Positions 45,061 to 52,918 of a stretch of DNA of 64,000 nt are shown in pieces. The position numbers and the translations under genes were made by a program. A model generated the notes under the pieces. The model was not told the origin of the DNA. It saw only the letters and a list, made by a program, of their open reading frames with translations, and searched no databases. Position 1 is the first letter of the stretch, and each line of letters begins with the position of its first letter. The DNA is from Salinibacter sp. 10B (GTDB taxonomy: Bacteria > Bacteroidota > Rhodothermia > Rhodothermales > Salinibacteraceae), in NCBI RefSeq assembly GCF_002954405.1, contig NZ_MQWC01000004.1, forward strand, positions 718,065 to 782,064, given 5' to 3'.

Positions 45061-45755
45061 TTCAGTTGATCGCTCAGTTTAGCAGTCAAATCGACGATAT
45101 AGCGTCTCCCAATCATTCGGGATAACACGCGGACGGACGTCTTCCCGTTCAGACAATGGACGTGCACACCGTGATTAAGTGACACTATCGCTCGGTGGGC
45201 CGCCGGCTCGTTCGTCGTCGGATCCGTTCGATCGATCTCCGATGAGAGACGGCCCAATGGACGCGGCCGACACTAAGGACCCATTGGACGGGCGGCGACG
45301 AGCAAGCGGGCAAGCCGGCCGGACGGCACAAACGGCACAAGACGGGAAAGAACGGCCGGATCGAGCCTCACGACGGATGGGAGAAGAGCAGTGCCCTGCC
45401 GCCCCGCATGGTAGCGCTCACGGGCCTGCGTCAGGGTCTCCTGCGCCACTTCTCGTACGGCCGGGAGGACCATACGAGCAAGGGCAAACAGCCCGACACT
45501 CCGCAATGTAAGGGCGAGGAAAGTCATGACGGCAGACGCCAAACAATCGGTGGGCGACGGAAGCAGGAATAACGTATTCGTGCGGATTGTTCCTCTCAAC
45601 CGAGCATTTCCGAATTGGCGGGGGCTTCACGGCCGCCCCTCTCGTCTCCAATCCCCCCACTTGAAATTGACCCCGAGCGCCCTGCCCTCTGGAACGCATC
45701 GAGTCCAGCGTCGATTCTCGCTCTTCACCCCTACCGTTCTTGTCTCTAGCTGCCA
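45061..45755. other. about 700-bp divergent region between secD and a hydrolase gene
   Basis: It contains one weakly supported small frame (listed separately, 45273-45527 minus). The rest has only short overlapping frames. Bases 45061-45130 should hold the secD promoter. No RNA gene or repeat was recognised. Confidence 0.4.
45273..45527 (-). CDS. possible small hydrophobic protein, uncertain
   Basis: 84 residues from ATG 45527. The N-terminus is hydrophobic (MTFLALTLRSVGLFALARMV) and could be a signal or anchor; an amphipathic helix (VREVAQETLTQARERYHAG) and an Arg/Leu/Pro-rich tail follow. Third codon positions are clearly G/C-rich, as in neighbouring genes, which is the main reason for listing it. 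I recognise no family. It would be transcribed toward secD. A fortuitous frame in G+C-rich DNA is a real possibility. Confidence 0.3.
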   Translation of the reverse strand: MTFLALTLRSVGLFALARMVLPAVREVAQETLTQARERYHAGRQGTALLPSVVRLDPAVLSRLVPFVPSGRLARLLVAARPMGP

Positions 45756-46598
45756 ATGTCCCCCACGAGCCACGGCTCCCTCACCACCGACGACAACCTG
45801 CAACTCCATACCCAGCAGTGGACACCGGAGGACGCCTCTCGCGCCGTCATCGTTCTCGTTCACGGGTACGCCGAGCACTGCGGACGATACGGACACGTGG
45901 CGCAGGCCCTCGTGAACGAAGGGGCCTCGGTTTTTGCCTACGACCAGCGCGGCTACGGGCGATCAGAGGGAAGGCGTGCCTACGTCGCGTCGTTTGAAAA
46001 CTATCTCGACGACCTTGCCCTGGTCTTGACCCACGTACGCACCACTCAGCCCAATCTCCCCCTCTTTCTCTTTGGTCATAGCATGGGCGGGCTCGTCGTG
46101 CTGAAATACGTTCTCGACCGGTCCCCGTCCGTACGAGGCCTGATGCTGAGTGCCCCAGCGATCGAGATTAATCCGGACCTCGCTCCCCTTTTACGCACCC
46201 TCGCCCAAATTCTCGGACGCTTCTTCCCCACTCTTCCAACAACTCGCTCTCCGGAGGGCGCGATTTCTCGGGACCCCGACGTGGTCGCGGACGCCGAACA
46301 GGATCCTTTGAACTACCACGGCCGGGTGCCGGCCCGAACCGGCGCGGAGATGCTTCGCGCCGGGGATGAGGTGCGCGATCAGCTTGATGCTCTGCAGACG
46401 CCATTTCTCGTATTTCACGGCACAGCCGACCGGCTGACAACCCCCAACTGGAGCCGACGCCTCTACGAACGTGCGTCGACTTCCGATAAGACCCTTCACC
46501 TCTATGACGGACTCTACCACGAAACCTTCAACGAGCCGGAACAGGCCACCGTACTATCCGACCTCACAGCGTGGCTCCGGGATCGAGTCGAGGAGTGA
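45756..46598 (+). CDS. monoacylglycerol lipase / lysophospholipase-like hydrolase
   Basis: 280 residues. Serine hydrolase of the Hydrolase_4 group: VIVLVHGYAEHCGRYGHVAQAL, YDQRGYGRSEGRRAYVASFENYLDD, nucleophile elbow GHSMGG (Ser near 112), acid in LVFHGTADRLTTP, and His in DGLYHETFNEPE. These blocks match monoacylglycerol lipases and PldB-like lysophospholipases, which cleave acyl chains from monoacylglycerol. No signal peptide, so cytoplasmic or peripherally bound. It stands alone between secD (divergent) and a FmdB-like gene. The precise lipid substrate cannot be read from sequence. Confidence 0.92.
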   Translation: MSPTSHGSLTTDDNLQLHTQQWTPEDASRAVIVLVHGYAEHCGRYGHVAQALVNEGASVFAYDQRGYGRSEGRRAYVASFENYLDDLALVLTHVRTTQPNLPLFLFGHSMGGLVVLKYVLDRSPSVRGLMLSAPAIEINPDLAPLLRTLAQILGRFFPTLPTTRSPEGAISRDPDVVADAEQDPLNYHGRVPARTGAEMLRAGDEVRDQLDALQTPFLVFHGTADRLTTPNWSRRLYERASTSDKTLHLYDGLYHETFNEPEQATVLSDLTAWLRDRVEE

Positions 46599-46844
46599 GA
46601 GGCTTCTGAAAAATTCGTGTCTAACCACCGTCCGTCCCGGCCCGCAGCGGAACACTTCTCGCGTTCCACTGCGTTCCGGACCTGGTATTCGTACTGTGAT
46701 TCAGAATCCGGGTAGATGGTCGGCCTTGAGCGCGAAACGGAACGCCCCGGTTCGCACCTAAGCCCGGGCTGTCGTTTCGCCTCCCGACCTCAAAGCCCGG
46801 TTCTGCGTTTCCGCCGTTTGCACTGGACAGACCCCGTAGCCCTC

Positions 46845-47066
46845 ATGCCAACGTACACTTATCGCCGCGAAGACGGAACTACCTTCGAGGTCCGGCAGAA
46901 GATTACTGACGATCCACTGGACACGTGCCCGGAAACCGGGCAGGACGTGGAACGCATCATCACAGGCACCGGAGGCCTCATCTTCAAAGGCGAGGGCTTT
47001 CACGTCAACGACTACGACGCTCACGGCCCGGCAGATGAAGGCAGTGACGGCTCCTCAGATGAGTAG
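46845..47066 (+). CDS. FmdB-like small regulatory protein lacking its zinc ribbon cysteines
   Basis: 73 residues. The N-terminus MPTYTYRREDGTTFEVRQKITDDPLDTCPETG follows the FmdB/putative zinc-ribbon family (MPxYxYxCxxCG...F...), but the first CxxC is replaced by RRED and the second by CPET, leaving only C28. A zinc site is therefore unlikely. Phe/Gly-rich GGLIFKGEGFHVNDY also matches the family. The tail is acidic (ADEGSDGSSDE). Role unknown. Homology begins at this ATG; the upstream in-frame extension is not credible. Confidence 0.8.
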   Translation: MPTYTYRREDGTTFEVRQKITDDPLDTCPETGQDVERIITGTGGLIFKGEGFHVNDYDAHGPADEGSDGSSDE

Positions 47067-47112
47067 CCCTCCGGGTTCCGTTCCCTATTGTCGCCCCCCC
47101 GCCACAAAGGAC

Positions 47113-48015
47113 TCAGGAAATGGTTTTGCACTCGAAGTGGAGCAGTTGGGCGTCGTCCGCTTCGACGTGACGGCCCAGGCTAAGATGGCCAGTGCCGTGA
47201 AGGCGAAGTTGCTCTCGGTGGAGAAACATAACCTCTTCGTCCCCAATCTGGACGTAGGTCCCGTTCGTGCTACTGTCGGTGAGCATGAACGAGTCGCGCT
47301 GGCGTTCGATCACGGCGTGCATTCGCGACACCCGTGAGTCGGCAATGCGGAGATCACTCTTCGATCCGCGCCCGAGCATCAGGGGCCCCTGCTCCACAGT
47401 AATCGTCTCGTCTTTGTAGCGTAGCGACAAGACGTTTCGATCCTGATCCTGCACAGGCTCCGGATCTCGACTGTCAACCACTGTGAGATTCGAGCCGCTC
47501 TGCTCTCCCAGCAGCTCTACAATCTCTACGGGCTCCTCCTTGCCGCGAAGCGTGGTTTCGCCCAGGTTTCGCGTCCGGCTCTCAAAAAAATCCGGAAGCG
47601 GATCCAACGTCCGAGCGGTCGTCACCACTTGTGCTGCCCGGGCCCAATCCACGAGCCGGGACGCGGTATTCACGGCGTCGCCGTACACGTCCCCGTCGTC
47701 CTCCTGCACAACGGAGCCGTAGCACATGCCGACCCGAATCTCAATGCCCAGGGCGGCGAGCGTTTCTTCTTGCCGAACCGCCTGAGGAAACTTCGTCACG
47801 GCACTGGTGGCGGCAATCAATTCCGGGAAGGTGCCCATGACCTCGTCCCCAATGGTCTTGACGACCGTGCCGTTGTATTCCCGCACAACGTCGGAGATGA
47901 CTTCGAGAACCTGCCCGACAATGTCGCGCGCCTTGTCATCCCCGTACTCCTCAAACAGGGCCGTGCTGTCGCAGATGTCGGCGAAGCAAATGGCGAGTTC
48001 AGTGGTACGGGACAT
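47113..48015 (-). CDS. class III adenylate/guanylate cyclase domain fused to FHA domain
   Basis: 300 residues from ATG 48015. Residues 5-175 form a class III cyclase: FADICDST with the first metal Asp (D13), KTIGDEVMGTF with the second (D57), and VYGDAVNTASRLVDWA near the base- and transition-state sites. Residues about 205-295 form an FHA domain (LMLGRGSKSDLRIADSRVSRMHAVIERQRDSFMLTDSSTNGTYV), which binds phosphothreonine peptides. No membrane segment: soluble. It should make cAMP or cGMP under control of a Thr kinase or its product. A cNMP-binding protein is encoded 2.3 kb away on the same strand. Nucleotide choice is not decidable here. Confidence 0.9.
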   Translation of the reverse strand: MSRTTELAICFADICDSTALFEEYGDDKARDIVGQVLEVISDVVREYNGTVVKTIGDEVMGTFPELIAATSAVTKFPQAVRQEETLAALGIEIRVGMCYGSVVQEDDGDVYGDAVNTASRLVDWARAAQVVTTARTLDPLPDFFESRTRNLGETTLRGKEEPVEIVELLGEQSGSNLTVVDSRDPEPVQDQDRNVLSLRYKDETITVEQGPLMLGRGSKSDLRIADSRVSRMHAVIERQRDSFMLTDSSTNGTYVQIGDEEVMFLHREQLRLHGTGHLSLGRHVEADDAQLLHFECKTIS

Positions 48016-48404
48016 CGGGGCAAGCGGATCGACCGAAAGACTGCGGAGGATCTGTCGTGTAGGAAACGTCCCCTTCGGCTTGGGGGGCTCACTGAAGACA
48101 CCGGACGGGAAAGCGTGGGGCGCCCCATCCAACGGCGGAGAAACGCGCTAGCACTGCGCGCTCTGCCGGCTCCGTCACGTGCACTCGCACCTCCCACAGC
48201 CGTTCCGGCAAAATGGCTGTTCAATTGGAAGATCAAAAACCGTCTAAGACCTAGACGCCAAGGCGATAGAGAAACCGCAGAATGCAACGCTCTCGTGCCC
48301 GCCGCTCCTGCCCCCCACCAAGCCGCGCGGGTCGTCAAAAACACGATCTCCTACGGGAATGCTCCTCGCCGCCCCTTGCGTAGTTGTCGAGAGTCGTCCC
48401 AGCC
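48016..48404. other. 389-bp gap between the cyclase and TerB-like genes
   Basis: Both flanking genes are on the minus strand; the TerB-like gene ends at 48405 and the cyclase starts at 48015. The cyclase frame stays open to 48132 without homology. No terminator or palindrome is convincing. Confidence 0.4.
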
Positions 48405-49016
48405 CTATTCGTCGTCCTCATCCTCCTCGGACGCCTCTTCCAGGTCCTTCTCGTCAATGTACTTCCCTCCTAGGGACTCCTCGTCGATGTCCGACAGGTC
48501 AGAATCCCCCGTCTCGATGTCTGAAAGATCGTAGTCGGTTTCCTCCTCCCGACCCAGGACTCCCTTGAGATCCTCTTCTCCGGGTCCGTCCTCCATGGTA
48601 TCCCCCCATGCACGCCCTCGGCCAACCCACTTCTCAACCTCACGGAACTGCTCCTCGGTCATATCCATCCGCTGGGCAATAGCGGCAATCTGTCGCCGCT
48701 CGACATCCCCGTAGGTGCCGTCGGCGTAGGCCAGTCGCATAAGCTCCTGCATCAGCAGAAACCGCGTCCCCGACTCCGAGAATTCGGAAACGAGATGATC
48801 CAGATCGAGGGGCGATCCGGCCTCCAGAATATCTTTCACGACCGACCGGGCTCGGTCCTCGAGCTCCCACGCCTCTGCGTACTGCTCGACCATCTCTTTC
48901 TCGTCGATGGTGACCGAATCATCGGCAACGGCAATATGGGCGAGGGCCTTCAGAAACGGTTCCCGGTCCGCCTCGTCCACTCGCGACACGGCCTTCATTC
49001 CGAGCGATTTTGACAT
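48405..49016 (-). CDS. TerB-like protein with acidic C-terminal tail
   Basis: 203 residues. Residues 15-135 fit the all-helical TerB/tellurite-resistance B fold: DREPFLKALAHIAVADDSVTIDEKEMVEQYAEAW and LMQELMRLAYADGTYGDVERRQIAAIAQRM, each with an acidic loop (ADDSVTIDEKE, ADGTYGDVE) that could bind metal. The last 65 residues are low-complexity and very acidic (DSDLSDIDEESLGG, EEASEEDEDDE), probably disordered. TerB-like proteins act in envelope or metal stress; the name does not prove tellurite resistance, and no terC/D/Z genes are nearby. The gene is apparently monocistronic. Confidence 0.85.
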   Translation of the reverse strand: MSKSLGMKAVSRVDEADREPFLKALAHIAVADDSVTIDEKEMVEQYAEAWELEDRARSVVKDILEAGSPLDLDHLVSEFSESGTRFLLMQELMRLAYADGTYGDVERRQIAAIAQRMDMTEEQFREVEKWVGRGRAWGDTMEDGPGEEDLKGVLGREEETDYDLSDIETGDSDLSDIDEESLGGKYIDEKDLEEASEEDEDDE

Positions 49017-49232
49017 AAACCTACACCAGAGCTGAGTAAAAAGGGCGTCGACATGATAAGGCTGTAAATGAATGTCTCAAACCCCGTTCCGGAAGTCAAG
49101 GAATGCAAAGTTCCCCCTCAATGTTTGACGGAATTTCGTTCCGTCCCTGCCCTCATTTCAGACGAGATTCCGACGTGTATGGAGGGCCCGCCCCGTCCCG
49201 ACGGACGGCAACCCGTAGCGGTCCGCACTCGA

Positions 49233-50294
49233 TTAGCTAAACTGATACTGTTGAATTAACGCTGCCCCTTCAGACACGACGACCTTTCCGGCACTCGTGA
49301 CGGGTATGGCCAGAACCATCCCTACGACCCCAAAGAACTGCGCCGCAATCCACACCGCAATCAACACTTCCAGGGGGTGTAGATCCACAGCTTTCGCAAA
49401 CACGAGCGGTTGGATGAAGGCCTCATCCGCAATCTGAATGGCGAGGAAGGCAACCAACACGAGCGCCGCTGCCGAGGGATCTCCCGGGGTCGCAAGCTTA
49501 ATGAGCACCCCCACGCTCCCCCCGAGCAACGATCCTGCGTACGGAATGACGGTCGTGATGCCCGCCAGGAGGCCCACCAGCACGAAGGCCGGCACGTTCA
49601 GCACCCACAGAACAGCCGTGGAGAGAAGAGCAATGATGGAAATCTCGAGCACAAGGCCCCGGAAGTAATTTCCGAGCTGAATGTCAATTTTGTGAAGGGC
49701 CTCTAGACTGAATTCGAAATACCGGTTCGGGACGAACCGAATGAGTCCCCGCTTGATGCGTGGACCATCCCGCAGCAAAAAGATGGCCATAAAAGGCACC
49801 AGAATGACGTTAGTGACAATCCCGAGGAGGTTGGGGGCCATGCCCACCAGGCCGCTCGTCCATCGCTCGACTGTCGCGTTCATCTTCTCCTGGATCTTCA
49901 CCTCCCCTCCCCCAATGGACTTCGAAATGCTGCTCATCCGCTGGTCGACTCGCCCCACGACGCGGGTGATACGATCGATCTCGGTTTTTGCTTCTACGTC
50001 CTGAATTTGCTGCTGTACCACCGGCCCAAGAAGAACACTCCCCCCAACCAGCACCAGGACCAACAGCCCAAACACGATGAGGGTGGCATTGGTGCGGCTT
50101 GTGCGCACCTGGAGCCGACTGACAAGCGGGTTGAGAAGGTACGCAATCAGGGTCGCAACCAGCAGAAGCTGGGCAATGCCCTGCATGAAGTAAAGGACCA
50201 AGACCGCCCCCCCAAGAAACAGCAGCCCCCGAATCCGGCGCAGAAAATCCTGCACAAGCGCCGTCACGGAACGTTCGTTCTCGGATTGCGGCAT
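49233..50294 (-). CDS. AI-2E transporter family (UPF0118) membrane protein
   Basis: 353 residues. N-terminal segments at about 22-60 and 70-95, a large soluble loop with LQVRTSRTNATLIV and VQQQIQDVEAKTEIDRITRVVGRVD (to about 150), then membrane segments around 158-178, 220-245, 247-270, 278-300 and 310-335, with ILVPFMAIFLLRDGPRIKRGL and GLLAGITTVIPYAGSLLGGSVGVLI, both diagnostic. The family includes TqsA-type exporters and Na+/H+ antiporters, so the cargo is open; ion transport would suit a halophile. It starts 48 bp after the cNMP-binding gene on the same strand, suggesting an operon. Confidence 0.92.
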   Translation of the reverse strand: MPQSENERSVTALVQDFLRRIRGLLFLGGAVLVLYFMQGIAQLLLVATLIAYLLNPLVSRLQVRTSRTNATLIVFGLLVLVLVGGSVLLGPVVQQQIQDVEAKTEIDRITRVVGRVDQRMSSISKSIGGGEVKIQEKMNATVERWTSGLVGMAPNLLGIVTNVILVPFMAIFLLRDGPRIKRGLIRFVPNRYFEFSLEALHKIDIQLGNYFRGLVLEISIIALLSTAVLWVLNVPAFVLVGLLAGITTVIPYAGSLLGGSVGVLIKLATPGDPSAAALVLVAFLAIQIADEAFIQPLVFAKAVDLHPLEVLIAVWIAAQFFGVVGMVLAIPVTSAGKVVVSEGAALIQQYQFS

Positions 50295-50342
50295 GGCAGT
50301 CGGGCGTGCAGAACAGATTGACCGGACACCGACACGGTGTCT

Positions 50343-50861
50343 CTATGAGCGCGCCTCCTCATTCGTGAACTCGTGGAGCTGCTCGCGAAGCTCTCGGACC
50401 TGCTCGTTGGTCTGGATGAGCCGCTCGCTGATGACTTGGGACATGCGAAGCAAGAGCTGAACGCCGAGCGACGGGTCTCTCTCCACAAGGCCCAGCAGGT
50501 CGGGGCGGAAGAGACCGTAGAGAACCGACTCCGTCCGGGCCACGGCCGTGGCCGAGCGGGGGGTCTCATTCAACAGGGCCAATTCACCGAAAAAATCGCC
50601 GTCGGACAGTTCCGCCAGGGTGTCGTTCGTTGGTTCGTACACGATCTCAATTGTGCCCTCCCGGATGATGTACATTCCCACCCCTGGGTTTCCCTGATGA
50701 AAAAGGACCTCGCCCGGATCATACTCTCGTCTGTGCAGAATCGACTCGACGGCCGACAACTCCCCGCTCGACAGCTCGTCGAACAGCGGAATCTCGCGGA
50801 GCAGAGTATGGACGGACGTTTCGTCCGTCTGTCGGAAAATGTTGTCCCAGAAGCTGTCCAC
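50343..50861 (-). CDS. stand-alone cyclic-nucleotide-binding domain protein
   Basis: 172 residues from GTG 50861. Residues 20-130 form a cNMP-binding domain: LLREIPLFDELSSGELSAVESIL, PGEVLFHQGNPGVGMYIIREGTIEI, and the phosphate-binding cassette FFGELALLNETPRSATAVA with Glu and Arg conserved, so nucleotide binding is expected. The rest is a helical, charged tail; there is no DNA-binding domain. It may act on the AI-2E family permease encoded directly downstream (48 bp) or on other membrane targets. The cyclase-FHA protein at 47113-48015 could supply the ligand; this is inference. Confidence 0.9.
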   Translation of the reverse strand: MDSFWDNIFRQTDETSVHTLLREIPLFDELSSGELSAVESILHRREYDPGEVLFHQGNPGVGMYIIREGTIEIVYEPTNDTLAELSDGDFFGELALLNETPRSATAVARTESVLYGLFRPDLLGLVERDPSLGVQLLLRMSQVISERLIQTNEQVRELREQLHEFTNEEARS

Positions 50862-51275
50862 AGTGCAGGGGGCGGATTGCTCGCTTTGCAGGCCGCTCGG
50901 CCCACCGCGGCGAAATCACCTATAACGTACAGCCCAGTCTGCACAACGTCTAGCACTGCAACACAATGCTCCTAACGGGCCGCAGATCTCCTTCTGGTTG
51001 CTAGACACGAGGATGAGACCGTCCGGTGCCCTACAGAGGAGTCACACCGAATCGCGTGCAGGAGGTGCCGTGTCAGTCGGCCTTTCGTGGGAGCGGATGT
51101 GAGGACGTGTGGAGGGATGGACGCGCGCCCCTCCACATATCCATTCGTCCAGCCCTTCCTCCCTTAACGAAGCGCGCGGAGTTCGCATCAGATGCCATTC
51201 AGGAGCACCGTGATCCGATGGCCCCGCTCCCCAACGGATCCCATACGGCGCCCCTATCGCTCCACTCCGTCCCCT
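50862..51275. other. 414-bp gap downstream of tpiA
   Basis: This lies between tpiA (upstream on the minus strand) and the cNMP-binding gene. Overlapping short frames in both directions lack recognisable residues. No strong terminator is visible after tpiA. The promoter of the cNMP-binding/permease pair should lie near 50880-50940, which is locally A/T-richer. Confidence 0.4.
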
Positions 51276-52055
51276 CTACTCTCTCTCCTCAAACACTGCA
51301 GCGGCTTCATCCGCAATCCCAAGGAAGGACTCCGCCTCCAGACTCGCACTCCCAATGAGACCGCCAGTCACGTCCGGCTGCGACAGAAGAGCATGCGCAT
51401 TGTGCGGCTTCATGCTCCCGCCATAGAGGATTTCAATCTGGTCGGCCACGTCAGTGCCGTATCGTTCCGAGAGGTCATCTCGGATCACCGCATGCATATC
51501 CTGGGCCTGCTCCGGGGTGGCGGACTCACCGGTCCCAATGGCCCACACCGGCTCGTAGGCAATAATCAGATCGTCGGCCGCCTCCACAGTGACCCCATCG
51601 AGCGCTCCTTCGAGCTGCGCGTGCACCACCGACTCGGCATCCCCTGATCGTCGCTGATCGATCGTCTCCCCCACACAGATGATGGGCACCAGATCGTGAC
51701 GACGAGCCTGGCGGGCCTTTCGGTTCACCTCTGCGTCCGTCTCGTCGTAGTACTGTCGTCGCTCCGAGTGCCCGATGATGACGTGCGTGCATCCAGCCGA
51801 CGTGAGCATCGGAGCAGCCACGTCACTCGTAAACGCCCCCTCTTCCTCCGCGTGCACGTCCTGCGCCCCGAGGGCTACGGGACTGTCTTGCAGAGCCGCC
51901 CCTACCGCCTGCAGATGCACAAACGGGGGACATACGGCAAAATCGAGGGCTTCGTACGTAGAGTCCGCCTCGTCAATTCCGGCGGCAATGTTCTCCGCCA
52001 GTTCGACGCCGCGCGGAAGATCTGTGTTCATCTTCCAGTTTCCAGCAATAAGCAT
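51276..52055 (-). CDS. tpiA: triosephosphate isomerase
   Basis: 259 residues. Interconverts dihydroxyacetone phosphate and glyceraldehyde-3-phosphate in glycolysis. Active-site residues are visible: K8 in GNWKMN, His in THVIIGHSERR (about 95), Glu in IIAYEPVWAIGTG (about 167), and the phosphate loops YGGSM and GGLIGSASL. The protein is acidic and slightly longer than the usual 250 residues because of inserts such as AEEEGAFTSDVAAPML. Cytoplasmic dimer expected. It follows the methyltransferase gene (60-bp gap) on the same strand and starts at ATG 52055. Confidence 0.97.
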   Translation of the reverse strand: MLIAGNWKMNTDLPRGVELAENIAAGIDEADSTYEALDFAVCPPFVHLQAVGAALQDSPVALGAQDVHAEEEGAFTSDVAAPMLTSAGCTHVIIGHSERRQYYDETDAEVNRKARQARRHDLVPIICVGETIDQRRSGDAESVVHAQLEGALDGVTVEAADDLIIAYEPVWAIGTGESATPEQAQDMHAVIRDDLSERYGTDVADQIEILYGGSMKPHNAHALLSQPDVTGGLIGSASLEAESFLGIADEAAAVFEERE

Positions 52056-52115
52056 AAGGGTCTCAGATTCGTCCAGGGTGGAATGAACAACCGGGGAACC
52101 GAAGTCACGGGTCCC

Positions 52116-52685
52116 CTACTTGCAGGCTTCGTAAGCGCGAATGGTCGGTGGAATGTTGAGGTATTCGCGCTCCTTGGTCACATCCGCAAAATACTCGCGC
52201 AGCGGCTCTTCAAGATGGTTGTAGTACTGGTACACCAGGAACTTGCCATCGTCGGCCAGTACGTCGTGGGTGGTGCGTAGCAACTCGGCCCGCGTCTCCT
52301 CGTCGAGGAAGGAAAACGGGATGCCGGACACGATGTAATCGACCTCATCGAAGCCGTGATCATCGAGAATCTGCTCAATGCGCTCGGCCCGCTCCTCCAC
52401 CACAATGGCTCGCGAATCCCCAGCCGTCATCTCTTCAAGCGTCTCCACGAAGTCGGGATTGCTTTCGACGAGAATGAGGGTGGAGTCGGACGTCATGTTG
52501 TCGAGGATGTACTTACTAAAGACCCCGTTTCCGGGCCCATACTCGACAATGACGGCCGGTTCGTCAAAGTTAATCCACTTACAAACGCGCTTGACGAGAA
52601 AAGACGAGGACGGCACAATTGCCGCAACGTCCTGGTCCTGAATGAAATTCTTGATGTACGAAATCGTACCCGTTAGTGTCGGCAC
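52116..52685 (-). CDS. SAM-dependent methyltransferase, phospholipid N-methyltransferase-like
   Basis: 189 residues from GTG 52685. Class I Rossmann-fold methyltransferase: motif I VIVEYGPGNGVFSKYIL, acidic loop LILVESNPDF, and IVSGIPFSFLDEETRAELL in the region of motif IV. The IVSGIPF segment, with KNFIQDQDVAAIVPSSSFLVKRV at the N-terminus, resembles PmtA-type phospholipid N-methyltransferases and the related rRNA adenine dimethylase family; lipid methylation is a tentative call. No membrane segment. It is 60 bp upstream of tpiA on the same strand. Confidence 0.82.
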   Translation of the reverse strand: MPTLTGTISYIKNFIQDQDVAAIVPSSSFLVKRVCKWINFDEPAVIVEYGPGNGVFSKYILDNMTSDSTLILVESNPDFVETLEEMTAGDSRAIVVEERAERIEQILDDHGFDEVDYIVSGIPFSFLDEETRAELLRTTHDVLADDGKFLVYQYYNHLEEPLREYFADVTKEREYLNIPPTIRAYEACK

Positions 52686-52918
52686 GAGTATGTAGGCTAG
52701 CTTTGGAAAGAATATCGAGCGAACAGCGGACGACCCACTGCCCTCAACACTGGCACAGTGTCCCGCCCGCAGAGAGAACGCAATCGATCGCCATTGCCCG
52801 CACAGGGCGTACTCTCGTGAAAATGCTGTCGCACGATTCGATGCTAAGGTAGCACCACAGCCTGCCTTCTTTCAAGCAGACCTCCCCTTCACTTCATGAA
52901 GGATTGCTGAGAAGCTGC

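Noticed and set aside
48405-49016. Reading the TerB-like gene as a tellurite resistance determinant
   Set aside because: Only the fold is recognised; no other ter genes are near, so the name would overstate the function.
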